A program made the position numbers and the translations under genes. A model generated the notes under the pieces. That model searched no databases and had not been told where the DNA came from. It saw only the letters and a program-made list of their open reading frames with translations. Shown here piece by piece: positions 1-7,257 of a stretch of 64,000 nucleotides of DNA. Every line of letters begins with the position of its first letter. Positions within the stretch are counted from its first letter, which is position 1. This DNA comes from an uncultured Eudoraea sp. GTDB lineage: Bacteria; Bacteroidota; Bacteroidia; Flavobacteriales; Flavobacteriaceae. The stretch lies in the NCBI RefSeq assembly GCF_947490415.1, contig NZ_CANLGX010000004.1, forward strand, positions 434,001 through 498,000, read 5' to 3'.

Positions 1-96
1 CCTGCTGCAATAGTGGCTTTTGCCATGTTATTTAGAAGGGTGGTCAGTCTTTTTGTAGATGGAGTTTCACAGGAAGCTTTATTGGCGACCTTTTAA
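1..96 (+). CDS. 3' end of an unidentified gene (partial)
   Basis: An open frame enters from the left edge and ends at a TAA at 94-96, giving 31 residues that end in ALLATF. The segment has a hydrophobic stretch followed by RR, so it could be the end of a membrane protein. The fragment is too short to assign. A short hairpin follows the stop immediately, which supports this being a real gene end. Confidence 0.5.
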   Translation, partial: PAAIVAFAMLFRRVVSLFVDGVSQEALLATF

Positions 97-121
97 GAGC
101 TATTGGCAATAGCTGCTTTTC
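97..121 (+). terminator. Probable weak intrinsic terminator
   Basis: A perfect 7-bp stem, AGCTATT at 98-104 and AATAGCT at 108-114, with a 3-base loop lies 1 base after the stop of the partial gene. A short T-run follows. The stem is AT-rich, so it may be inefficient. Confidence 0.45.
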
Positions 122-322
122 TATTTGTGGCTAAAAACTATTCAATCAATCACTCTTCATAGCCGTTTGAATATGAAAACTACCTATTATTAAAGAAGGC
201 GTTTCACTCCATAAAAAAGGTATAAATCTTTAACGAATTAGTATTTAATATGAGCAAAATCAGCAAACACTTAAGATAAGATTGGTTAAGGAATTTGTTG
301 GTTAACCTCATTATTTATTGAA

Positions 323-335
323 GTCCCGTAAAACG
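323..335 (-). repeat. Diverged TTTTATGGGAC-family repeat, inverted copy
   Basis: Read on the minus strand this is CGTTTTACGGGAC, one base from the form at 852-864. It is the only inverted member. It is short and single, so it is the weakest member of the set. Confidence 0.3.
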
Positions 336-420
336 AGTGTTTAATAGAAATAAAGTAACATCACAAAAAGCTATATCATATACTGGTTAATCCATAATGC
401 TAATTTCAAAACCACAAAGC

Positions 421-463
421 TGATGATAGTCATTGCAGTCCCCACGGAAATTGTACAATTTTA
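421..463 (+). promoter_or_regulatory. Crp/Fnr-like composite promoter of the SHOCT gene (site A)
   Basis: TGATGATAGTCA at 421-432 fits TGAY-N4-RTCA. Exactly 23 bases later CAATTTTA at 456-463 stands in the -7 position; it fits TAnnTTTR except for the first base. The same arrangement recurs through the 37-54 kb stress island. The site ends 55 bases before the ATG at 488. Confidence 0.55.
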
Positions 464-481
464 AAAAGTTTAATCAATAAA

Positions 482-763
482 GTGAAAATGATGAATTTAA
501 TTAATTTACATCAGGACGGTATGCATTGGGGCGAATGGCATTGGGATGGATGGTTTATTTTCCCGGTAATCATGTTTAGTATATTCATAATCTGGCTCCT
601 ATTTGGTAAAAAACGTTATATGTGGTCATGGCCTCATTATTATAACGATCATTATAAGCAGAGAACTTTTGAAACAGCTCTTGAGATACTGAAGAAAAGA
701 TATGCCAAAGGGGAAATCGACAAAGAAGAATTTGACCAAAAACGCAAAGACATGCTAGAATGA
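482..763 (+). CDS. Small membrane protein with SHOCT domain
   Basis: This 93-residue protein has a His/Trp-rich N-terminus, one transmembrane segment at about residues 24-41 and a C-terminal SHOCT domain at about 65-91 (pattern ALEILKKRYAKGEIDKEEF). SHOCT is a short oligomerisation-like motif found at the ends of many unrelated bacterial proteins; its function is not established. The frame can start at GTG 482 or at ATG 488 or 491; ATG 488 is the more likely start. The gene stands alone, but its promoter matches the stress-island consensus, so I infer membership of that regulon. A function in envelope or metal stress is only a guess. Confidence 0.75.
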   Translation: MKMMNLINLHQDGMHWGEWHWDGWFIFPVIMFSIFIIWLLFGKKRYMWSWPHYYNDHYKQRTFETALEILKKRYAKGEIDKEEFDQKRKDMLE

Positions 764-851
764 GTAATCTTTTAATTTAAAGATAAAATTTCACCATTGT
801 AAAAGTTATAATACCAAGGGTATGTTTTATTGAACAATCCCAAAAAACAAA

Positions 852-930
852 CGTTTTATGGGACGTTTCTATTCCTTCCAACCAGTTTTGTAAACGGGCA
901 TTTTATGGGACTGTGACATTTGATAGTTAG
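852..930 (+). repeat. Dispersed repeat, paired TTTTATGGGAC copies
   Basis: TTTTATGGGAC occurs at 854-864 and again at 901-911, 47 bases apart. The second copy continues as TGTGACATTTGATAG. A related pair at 2507-2580 has the same order and nearly the same spacing, so the whole block of about 80 bases is repeated. This copy lies between the convergent SHOCT and SDR genes. Confidence 0.55.
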
Positions 931-955
931 ACCAGTTCCAATTGATTAAATTATT

Positions 956-1777
956 TTATCCTTTTATCAGCGATTCAGTAATTGACCACAATTGTTCACC
1001 TACATTTTTATCTTTCCAATATTCTATCAGAGGATATTCTTTTTTTTCCTTGAATACCTTTCCGTTTTTTTCAATTTCAGATGTGAGAACATAAAGAATA
1101 TTTTCAGCAGCTTTATCCACAGTAGATGAGAATAGGTTTTTGAACCATCCAGCAAGTGGTACTTCTTTTACTAGATTTGATTTAAAAGGCCCAGGGTCGG
1201 CCATGAATGTCGATATACCATCATTGCCATATCTCCGTGAATACTCGAGACTGGTAAAAAGAAGACAAAGCTTTGTTTTAAAGAAAGAGTGGTACATGCT
1301 ATATTTTTTTATGAATTGCAGGTCATCCATATCCAGGCGTAATCTGTCTGAAGGCCGTCCGTTGTTTAATATTTGTGGTGATGAACCTTTCTTTAGGATA
1401 TCCCGGAACGATGTCATTAGAATAAACGGGGCAAGGTAATTAACTTGAAACATCATTTCAAACCCATCCTCAGTTACGGTGCGCTTCTTTTTCATGATCG
1501 CAGCATTATTAAATAGTATATCAAGCTTGGTTTTTCTTTTTAGAAAGGCATTTATGAAGCTTTGGATTGAGTCCATTGAGGACAGATCACAAATCATTAA
1601 TTCAATTGCAGTGCCGGGAACTGCTCTTTTTATTTCAAGAATAGCCCTTTCGCCCACTTCTTCGTTTATGCACAGCATTACTGTTTCGGCACCATGGGTC
1701 GCTAATAGCTTTGTTATTTCAAATCCTAATCCTGAATTTGCGCCGGTAACTAGACAGGTTTTTCCTGAAAGATTCAT
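956..1777 (-). CDS. Short-chain dehydrogenase/reductase family protein with altered active site
   Basis: The 273-residue protein has the Rossmann nucleotide motif TGANSGLG at 11-18 and the NNAA motif at 90-93, so the SDR fold (retinol-dehydrogenase-like branch) is clear. The catalytic part is unusual. Where SDRs carry the VSS serine, this sequence has ILNNGRPS (136-143). The expected YxxxK reads MYHSFFK, with Tyr162 and Lys167 five apart instead of four. It may therefore be a degenerate or non-catalytic SDR, or it may use shifted residues. The ATG start is clear. It lies 48 bases downstream of the osmC-like gene on the same strand and may be cotranscribed with it. No substrate can be proposed. 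Confidence 0.8.
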   Translation of the reverse strand: MNLSGKTCLVTGANSGLGFEITKLLATHGAETVMLCINEEVGERAILEIKRAVPGTAIELMICDLSSMDSIQSFINAFLKRKTKLDILFNNAAIMKKKRTVTEDGFEMMFQVNYLAPFILMTSFRDILKKGSSPQILNNGRPSDRLRLDMDDLQFIKKYSMYHSFFKTKLCLLFTSLEYSRRYGNDGISTFMADPGPFKSNLVKEVPLAGWFKNLFSSTVDKAAENILYVLTSEIEKNGKVFKEKKEYPLIEYWKDKNVGEQLWSITESLIKG

Positions 1778-1825
1778 ATCAACCTCTTTATTTTGAAAAA
1801 TGGCATTATTTCCAAAACATTGAAA

Positions 1826-2242
1826 CTATGCCTTTGCGTAAGAATTATATAAATATTTTACTCTTACTGGAATTCCTTCTGCAAGACTGTTCTTGATTGG
1901 GCAGCCTTCGGCGGCCCTTTCCAAACGTTTGCCAGTCTTTTCTGATATACCTTCCGGCATTGTGACGATAACCTCCACTTCATCGAAACGCATGATTGGT
2001 TTGTGGGTGGCCGTAATATGTACATCCATCTTTGTCCCAGTCAGGTCAATGTTGTGCTGAATAGCATATGTTCCCATAGCCATTAGCATACAACCCCCTA
2101 AGGCTGATTCCACGAGATTGGTAGGTGAAAACTCTTCTCCTTTCCCTGTGTATGGACAATCCATGCCAACAGTTTTTCCCTTTGATTTTTTTAAAGCTGT
2201 GCAATGTTGTTTCGCATCATAAACTATTTGTACGTCTTTCAT
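1826..2242 (-). CDS. OsmC family peroxiredoxin-like protein
   Basis: The 138-residue length is typical of the OsmC/Ohr family, thiol peroxidases that reduce organic hydroperoxides. Both signature cysteines are present: Cys51 in ALGGCMLMA and Cys114 in AAEGCPIKNSL. The first lies on the central helix and the second follows the EGC motif, as in the family. It is probably a cytoplasmic defence protein, closer to the general OsmC (YhfA-like) branch than to Ohr. The start is an ATG; I see no stress-island promoter upstream. The SDR gene lies downstream on the same strand. Confidence 0.88.
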   Translation of the reverse strand: MKDVQIVYDAKQHCTALKKSKGKTVGMDCPYTGKGEEFSPTNLVESALGGCMLMAMGTYAIQHNIDLTGTKMDVHITATHKPIMRFDEVEVIVTMPEGISEKTGKRLERAAEGCPIKNSLAEGIPVRVKYLYNSYAKA

Positions 2243-2726
2243 GATTTGTATTACTTTAATTTTGGATATAGTTTCATTAGAACTTTTTCCTTATCGTTCG
2301 CAGTTCAATAACAAATGAATGCAGACATTCTCAAATATCCTATGATATGGATCAGGAACGAAATTGATTTTGGAGAGTTGTCTTACCTTACCATCGATCC
2401 ATTTAGACAAGGCTATGCTAATACTGGATAAACCTGATGGTAATTGTAGAATTTGCTGAAGGAGTACAGCTTTAAGAAATTTTCTCGGAGTATCGAAAAT
2501 CGAATATTTTATGGGACACTACCAATTTTTCTTAATCTGTTCTTATAAACCGCCGTTTTATGGAACCGTAATATATGATACCTAAATTACTTGCTAAAGT
2601 TTAAATAACTAAGATTATAGATATAATGGGAATATAATTACCAGTAGCCATATTTCTTATATTTAGAGTATATCGTTGCTATGGTAACTATATACAATTG
2701 TTGTATCAATGTAATTGCTTATAGTT
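2243..2726. other. Intergenic region between divergent genes, with repeat block
   Basis: No gene is visible in these 484 bases. They contain the second copy of the dispersed repeat (2507-2580). An inverted repeat, ATACAA at 2692-2697 and TTGTAT at 2701-2706, lies just upstream of the next gene and could be an operator. Confidence 0.5.
2507..2580 (+). repeat. Dispersed repeat, second paired copy
   Basis: TTTTATGGGAC at 2507-2517 and TTTTATGGAAC at 2556-2566 are 49 bases apart. The flanks match the block at 852-930 (for example TATAAACCGCC against GTAAACGGGC before the second half, and ATATATGATA against ACATTTGATA after it). It lies between the divergent osmC-like and SRPBCC genes. Confidence 0.55.
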
Positions 2727-3326
2727 ATGAAAATAACTGCTTCAGAAGAAGAAAAATCCATGGCATTACCGGGGGATGATGTCATTCCTGATTTCAAAGG
2801 GCGGGTCACCTTTGCTATAAATATCAGATCAAATCCCCAAGAGATCTTTCCTTGGATAAAGCAGATGGGATGTCGAAGGGGAGGGTGGTATAGCTATGAT
2901 AAACTTGATAATGGTGGCAAACCGAGTGCTCAGGAAATCATACAAAAATTTCAAGAAGTGAAGATTGGAGACTTTTTGCCGGCAAGACCCAATGACCCTC
3001 CGGGAACAGGGTTTAGAGTACATGGAATAAAAGAGAATGAGTATTTGGTTTTAACCACATTTAGCGAGTTTCCATCATTTGAACCGGTTAAGGACAATGA
3101 ACGGCCAAATCGGTTTTGGAGAACTACATGGACATTTTTCCTCAAAAAAGAAGCACGTGATAGGACCAGATTAATTGTAAGGAACAATATTGGATTTGAA
3201 CCATGGTGGATATCAATTGTTTCAAATGTGATAGCTAAACCATTGCACTTTATTATGCAAAAAAGACAATTGAATAACCTTAAAAACAGAATTGAGGAAC
3301 AAGACACTGCACACAACAAAAGATAA
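2727..3326 (+). CDS. SRPBCC (START-like) family protein
   Basis: The sequence has the features of a large uncharacterised SRPBCC subfamily: an N-terminal beta strand, then the conserved block IFPWIKQMGCRRGGWYSYD and later a WTFFL strand with an amphipathic C-terminal helix. SRPBCC proteins form a deep hydrophobic ligand pocket; the ligand here is unknown. I chose ATG 2727 over an upstream TTG at 2715 because the extra four residues have no support. It is a single-gene unit flanked by dispersed repeats on both sides. No signal peptide is visible. Confidence 0.75.
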   Translation: MKITASEEEKSMALPGDDVIPDFKGRVTFAINIRSNPQEIFPWIKQMGCRRGGWYSYDKLDNGGKPSAQEIIQKFQEVKIGDFLPARPNDPPGTGFRVHGIKENEYLVLTTFSEFPSFEPVKDNERPNRFWRTTWTFFLKKEARDRTRLIVRNNIGFEPWWISIVSNVIAKPLHFIMQKRQLNNLKNRIEEQDTAHNKR

Positions 3327-3376
3327 AATGAATTGAAACTCATTTTATCAAGACCATTAGGCCCACAAAAGGAACG

Positions 3377-3410
3377 CTTTATGAGACTTTTTAATATCGA
3401 AAGTTAAATT
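3377..3410 (+). repeat. Dispersed repeat, half copy
   Basis: CTTTATGAGAC at 3377-3387 followed by AATATCGAAAGTTA resembles the second half of the repeat blocks at 901-926 and 2556-2580. It follows the SRPBCC gene. It is more diverged than the two paired copies. Confidence 0.35.
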
Positions 3411-3504
3411 CATTCCATTAAATCATGTTTGTTCTATTACCGGAAAATCTACAATCACCAATTAAGATTATTCCACTATATATAAAATTTAGGTTTTAGT
3501 TTTT

Positions 3505-3690
3505 TATCTTTGTGTCTAACGAAAGTTGCTTTGATATAATTCAAATCATATCAAGTTCACAAATCGTCAACACAAGAAGAGAAAATTAGCAAGTGGCCTA
3601 ATCCCATTGGGATGCGAGCATTAAGCTCCAACCCCAGACAGTTCACAGAGAAAGCAAAAACCCACCGAACAGGTGGATTTTTTATTTTGA
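3505..3690 (+). ncRNA. Candidate structured small RNA, about 170 nt
   Basis: A perfect Bacteroidota -7 box, TATCTTTG at 3505-3512, is followed by a non-coding stretch rich in hairpins and then an intrinsic terminator at 3662-3685. Visible stems are CTTTGATAT with ATATCAAG (3529-3537 with the partner near 3553), ATCCC/GGGAT at 3601-3613 and GAGC/GCTC at 3616-3628. TTGCTTT at 3526-3532 could alternatively pair with AAAGCAA at 3651-3657 and close the whole molecule, much as 6S RNA is closed. I do not recognise the family. A 6S-like RNA is possible but unproven. Confidence 0.45.
3656..3690. terminator. Intrinsic terminator hairpin
   Basis: CCACC at 3662-3666 and GGTGG at 3672-3676 form a GC stem with a 5-base loop. 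An A-run precedes it and a T-run follows, so it could act in both directions: for the candidate RNA on plus and for the BNR gene (ending at 3743) on minus. Confidence 0.65.
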
Positions 3691-3742
3691 AGGAAATCCA
3701 ATCTCGCTTGAGATTTTCGGAGAAATATAAAACGACAAGCGG

Positions 3743-6700
3743 TTATGATTTTATCTTCTTATCTAATTGAATTTGAAGTTCGCTTTTCTTTAGTTGGGCA
3801 TTCAGATTTTTTACTTCGTCCTGCATAAATTCCTTGAACTTCTTATCTATAGATTTTAAACGTTCATTGAAGATGGCATAGACCTCTCGCTGCTGATCTG
3901 TGGGCCTAAAGTCGACCCCATTTCCAGTAATATCACTAGCAAGAGCACTCAGCCTTCCGTAGAGTTTCATCGGTGCCCTAAAAGCATCTTCCCTGGCTCC
4001 TGTTAGTTGTATATCGTACAAGCTGCCTGCTATTGATTCTGATACTATTCGTAGTTGTATTGCTTTTTGGATATCACCCTTCTTCTTTAATTTGGGGATA
4101 ATTTCGGCTAGTTCTGAACGAATTCCTTCAATATCGTTGATCATGGTAACCGCTAAGTTTATGGCATCGCGAAGTTCGAGTGAAAAAGCTACTTGATCTT
4201 TGATTTCTTCTATGGTTCCTTCAGATGTTGGATCTTTCAACACCACCACTTCCCTAACAAATTCTTCCTTTCCAACGATCAGCTTTACTTTATAAGTGTC
4301 CGGAACGACTTTAGGTCCGTATTGTCCTCTCATTAAGTCAAGATCCCAGGTAACCAAAGGACGCCAACCTTCACCGTTGAGTTGCACCCATGGTCTTCCC
4401 GGAGGAGTGGATTGCAATTTTGGTTTAAAAGTGGGCTCATAACGAAGGTCCCACATGACCCGATTGATTCCCTTCTTCTTTTTACCTTCCAGCGTTCTTA
4501 TTATTTCATCATTGCCTGTTAATATTTGTATTTCCACCTTTTGATCCGTACTATCCTTCAGATAATAATTAATGTCCGCCCCATAGGCAGGGTTGGTTCC
4601 TGAGTTTGTACTTGGTCCATCTGTCTTAATACTCTGCAGGTTTTGAAAACGGTAGGCCTGGCGCAGACTAAAAAGATGGGTCTCCTTATTACGAGCATCG
4701 GTATTGAACTCGCGCAGGGGTGATATATTATCTAAAATATAATACCCCCTTCCATAAGTGCCTACCACCAGGTCATCAAAGCGCTCTTGAATCTCCAACC
4801 AATATACGGGTGCCGGTGGAAGGTTATTTTTTAAACGCATCCAACTTTTACCGTCATTATTAGAGATATAAAGGCCATTATCAACGCCCAGGTACAACAT
4901 ACCTTTGCGTTTTGGGTCTTCTTTGATTACATGTGCAAAGCTGTGCACCGATCCAGGTACGGAACCACTAATCAATTTCCAGCTCTTCCCGTAATCTTCA
5001 GTTTTATAGACATAGGGATCGAAATCACCCATTTGATGTAAATCCACCGTTATGTAAACCGTACCCTTCGCATAACGGGAAGGCTCTATATTTGCAATAG
5101 TTCCCCATTTAGGGAGATTTGGAATGTTCTGAGTAACGTTGGTCCAACTTGTGCCACCATCTCTGGTAAGCTGTACCTGGCCATCATTGCTGCCTGTCCA
5201 GATAAGGCCTGGTTCCATTTTTGATTCTACGATGCTAAATAAAACCGATCCATCAAAAGTCATCAAATTATCCGTGGCGATTCCCCCTGAACTTTGTTGA
5301 TGGGTTTTATCATTCAAGGTTAAATCCGGACTAATAACCTGCCAGCTTTGGCCTCCATCATCACTTTTATGTACAAACTGACTTCCGACATAGACTCTGT
5401 GTTTTGTATGGGGCGAAAATGCCAATGGAAAGTTCCAGTGCCAACGGTATTTTAGTTTACCAGGTTCCCACCCGTAGCCTGCTTCTGGCCATACCCGGAC
5501 ATCGCGAGCATGGCCGGTTTTGGCATTATATCTTTGTAGGCCTCCATCATAACAACCAGACCATACAATGTCGTTGTCAAAAGGGTCGGGTTGGGCAAAA
5601 CCGCTCTCACAACCCCCTACCCCTTTCCATAGTCCCAACGGAATATAGCCCTGTCGGCTGTTGCTTGGCCCCATATATGAATAACCATCCTGACGGTTTC
5701 CATAGACATTGTAAGGAATCTGATCGTCTACCGAAACGTGGTACATCTGAGCAATTGGCAGCACAACACGCTGAAAGCTTTTACCATGATTAAGGGTAAT
5801 ACTGGCGCAACCGTCATGTGCAACCATCATACGGTCAGGGTTGGTAGGATCCAACCAAATATCATGATTATCCCCCCCGGCCTCATACCCCCCCTTGATG
5901 GTCTTGCCACCATCTTTGGAGGTACTGAACTTTACGCTTGCAAAATACAGTTCGTTTGGGTCTCCCGGCGAAACAGCCATACGCGTATAATAAGGGGCAC
6001 GCTCCGCAATATCGTGGTTACGGGTTTGCAAGGACCAGGTATCCCCAAAATCTTCGGAGCGATAGAGGGCCGGACTATCAATCTCAAATAACGCATATAT
6101 AATATTCGGTTCCGAATGGGAAATCGCTACTGCTGTTTTACCAACTGGATTATCTTCACCTCCAGGTAGTCCATTTTTTGAAAGTGCCTCCCAGGAGTCG
6201 CCACCATTTGTTGAACGATATACCCCTCCTCCGGCACCACCGCTTCGTAGTCCCCAGGTATTAATATCTACAGACCACATCGCCACTAGAAGTCGGTCAG
6301 GGTTTTTAGGGTCGAGGGCCAGTTCGGCCGCACCTGTATTTTCGTCTACAAAGAATATTCGTTTCCAGGTCTTTCCACCGTCCATTGTTTTATATACGCC
6401 CCGATCTTGTTGGGGTCCATAGGTATGACCCAAAGAAGCGGCATATACAATATCAGGATTATTGGGATGTATGATGACACGACCAATTCTCCCTGTTTTT
6501 TCAAGACCCATATTTTTCCAGGTTTTTCCTGCATCTTCTGATTTATAGATTCCATCGCCCATGGCGTGTGCCGGCCTAATAACAAAAGTTTCACCAGTAC
6601 CTGCCCAAACAATTTCGGGATTAGAAGGGGCAATAGCTATGGAACCGATGGAAGAAACCTCCTGATCATCAAAAATTGGATCCCAATTGATTCCTCCATC

Positions 6701-6904
6701 CGTGGTTTTCCACAAACCACCTGAAGCAGCACCGATATAATTGATCATAGGATCGCCCGGCACCCCGGCAATGGCAATAGCACGATTACCTTCAGGGCCT
6801 ATAAAACGGAATTTAAGATTTTCGAATATCGAGGAATCGGATTGAGCAAAAGTTAAAAAAGAGAATAAAAAAAAGTGGCAGAGGAGCAGTAGCTTCGTCT
6901 TCAT
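3743..6904 (-). CDS. Secreted BNR/sortilin-type beta-propeller protein (WD40/YVTN/BNR-like)
   Basis: The 1053-residue protein has a signal peptide at about 1-20 (ending FLTFAQ) and many BNR-type repeats, seen as recurring KTTDGG, SEDAGKTW, STNGGDSW, KSDDGGQSW and SNNDGKSW motifs through about residue 730. This matches the VPS10/sortilin-like propellers common in Bacteroidota, usually annotated as glycosyl hydrolase or exo-sialidase-like. I see no sialidase arginine triad or Asp/Glu pair that would prove hydrolase activity. The C-terminal 300 residues form a separate domain with a helical end (about 900-1053). The gene is monocistronic and ends at a bidirectional terminator. A binding or scaffold role at the cell surface is as likely as catalysis. 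Confidence 0.82.
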   Translation of the reverse strand: MKTKLLLLCHFFLFSFLTFAQSDSSIFENLKFRFIGPEGNRAIAIAGVPGDPMINYIGAASGGLWKTTDGGINWDPIFDDQEVSSIGSIAIAPSNPEIVWAGTGETFVIRPAHAMGDGIYKSEDAGKTWKNMGLEKTGRIGRVIIHPNNPDIVYAASLGHTYGPQQDRGVYKTMDGGKTWKRIFFVDENTGAAELALDPKNPDRLLVAMWSVDINTWGLRSGGAGGGVYRSTNGGDSWEALSKNGLPGGEDNPVGKTAVAISHSEPNIIYALFEIDSPALYRSEDFGDTWSLQTRNHDIAERAPYYTRMAVSPGDPNELYFASVKFSTSKDGGKTIKGGYEAGGDNHDIWLDPTNPDRMMVAHDGCASITLNHGKSFQRVVLPIAQMYHVSVDDQIPYNVYGNRQDGYSYMGPSNSRQGYIPLGLWKGVGGCESGFAQPDPFDNDIVWSGCYDGGLQRYNAKTGHARDVRVWPEAGYGWEPGKLKYRWHWNFPLAFSPHTKHRVYVGSQFVHKSDDGGQSWQVISPDLTLNDKTHQQSSGGIATDNLMTFDGSVLFSIVESKMEPGLIWTGSNDGQVQLTRDGGTSWTNVTQNIPNLPKWGTIANIEPSRYAKGTVYITVDLHQMGDFDPYVYKTEDYGKSWKLISGSVPGSVHSFAHVIKEDPKRKGMLYLGVDNGLYISNNDGKSWMRLKNNLPPAPVYWLEIQERFDDLVVGTYGRGYYILDNISPLREFNTDARNKETHLFSLRQAYRFQNLQSIKTDGPSTNSGTNPAYGADINYYLKDSTDQKVEIQILTGNDEIIRTLEGKKKKGINRVMWDLRYEPTFKPKLQSTPPGRPWVQLNGEGWRPLVTWDLDLMRGQYGPKVVPDTYKVKLIVGKEEFVREVVVLKDPTSEGTIEEIKDQVAFSLELRDAINLAVTMINDIEGIRSELAEIIPKLKKKGDIQKAIQLRIVSESIAGSLYDIQLTGAREDAFRAPMKLYGRLSALASDITGNGVDFRPTDQQREVYAIFNERLKSIDKKFKEFMQDEVKNLNAQLKKSELQIQLDKKIKS

Positions 6905-7257
6905 ACAAATGTTTATAGTATTAATACAATGTAAATGTTACTAATATAGCTAAGATTTATGGAATAGGTACTCGCTTTTATATTATTGAAATTATATCAT
7001 AATTATTTGGTTGGAGCCCCACCTGTCTGCCGTGACCATGCCTTCGGGATGGAGAAGGAGAAGCCAGATCACAAAGTGAATTAAAAATGCTGACACAACT
7101 ATCAGGGTTTTTAATTCATAACTTATACCATCCTATAGTTGATATCTGAGATAGGTTGGGTAATTTATAGTATAAATAAATAAGACTTCAATTCAAAAAT
7201 ACCTAATTTTAAACCTGATGTATTTATAGTCTTCTTCCAAATAAAGGAAACCACCCC
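6905..7257. other. Intergenic region between divergent genes, with two stem-loops
   Basis: No coding frame is visible in 353 bases. CCATGCC at 7036-7042 and GGATGG to 7052 form a hairpin around a TTCG tetraloop with one bulged G. TGAATTAAAAA at 7077-7087 and TTTTTAATTCA at 7108-7118 are an 11-bp perfect inverted repeat with an inner CTGA/TCAG stem. The stretch just upstream (CCACCTGTCTGCCG at about 7019-7032) is GC-richer than its surroundings. It may be a palindromic intergenic element remnant or a leader RNA. Confidence 0.4.

Larger units (their letters stand above)
97..420. other. Intergenic region without a recognisable gene
   Basis: I see no coding frame here. The region holds the terminator of the left-hand gene and, at 323-335 in inverted orientation, a diverged copy of the TTTTATGGGAC-type repeat that recurs up to about 3.4 kb. 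The promoter of the following SHOCT gene begins at 421. Confidence 0.5.

Noticed and set aside
1140-1796. Plus-strand open frames over the SDR gene
   Set aside because: They lack a recognisable domain and lie on the strand opposite the SDR gene, whose Rossmann motifs are clear.
851-2580. Integron attC sites as an explanation for the repeats between single genes
   Set aside because: GTTAGAC and GTTAAAT look like the attC 3' core, but the TTTTATGGGAC units are direct repeats. No imperfect palindrome with matching 5' core was found, and there is no integrase.
2692-2706. ATACAA/TTGTAT inverted repeat as a firm operator of the SRPBCC gene
   Set aside because: Only 6-bp arms and no second copy; mentioned as a possibility in the intergenic entry but not called.
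3656-3690. CRISPR-like or repeat array near the CCACC/GGTGG hairpin
   Set aside because: A single hairpin with a T-run is better read as a terminator; there are no spaced repeats.
5404-6091. Plus-strand frames over the BNR protein gene
   Set aside because: They are shadows of the long minus-strand gene, with odd composition and no homology features.
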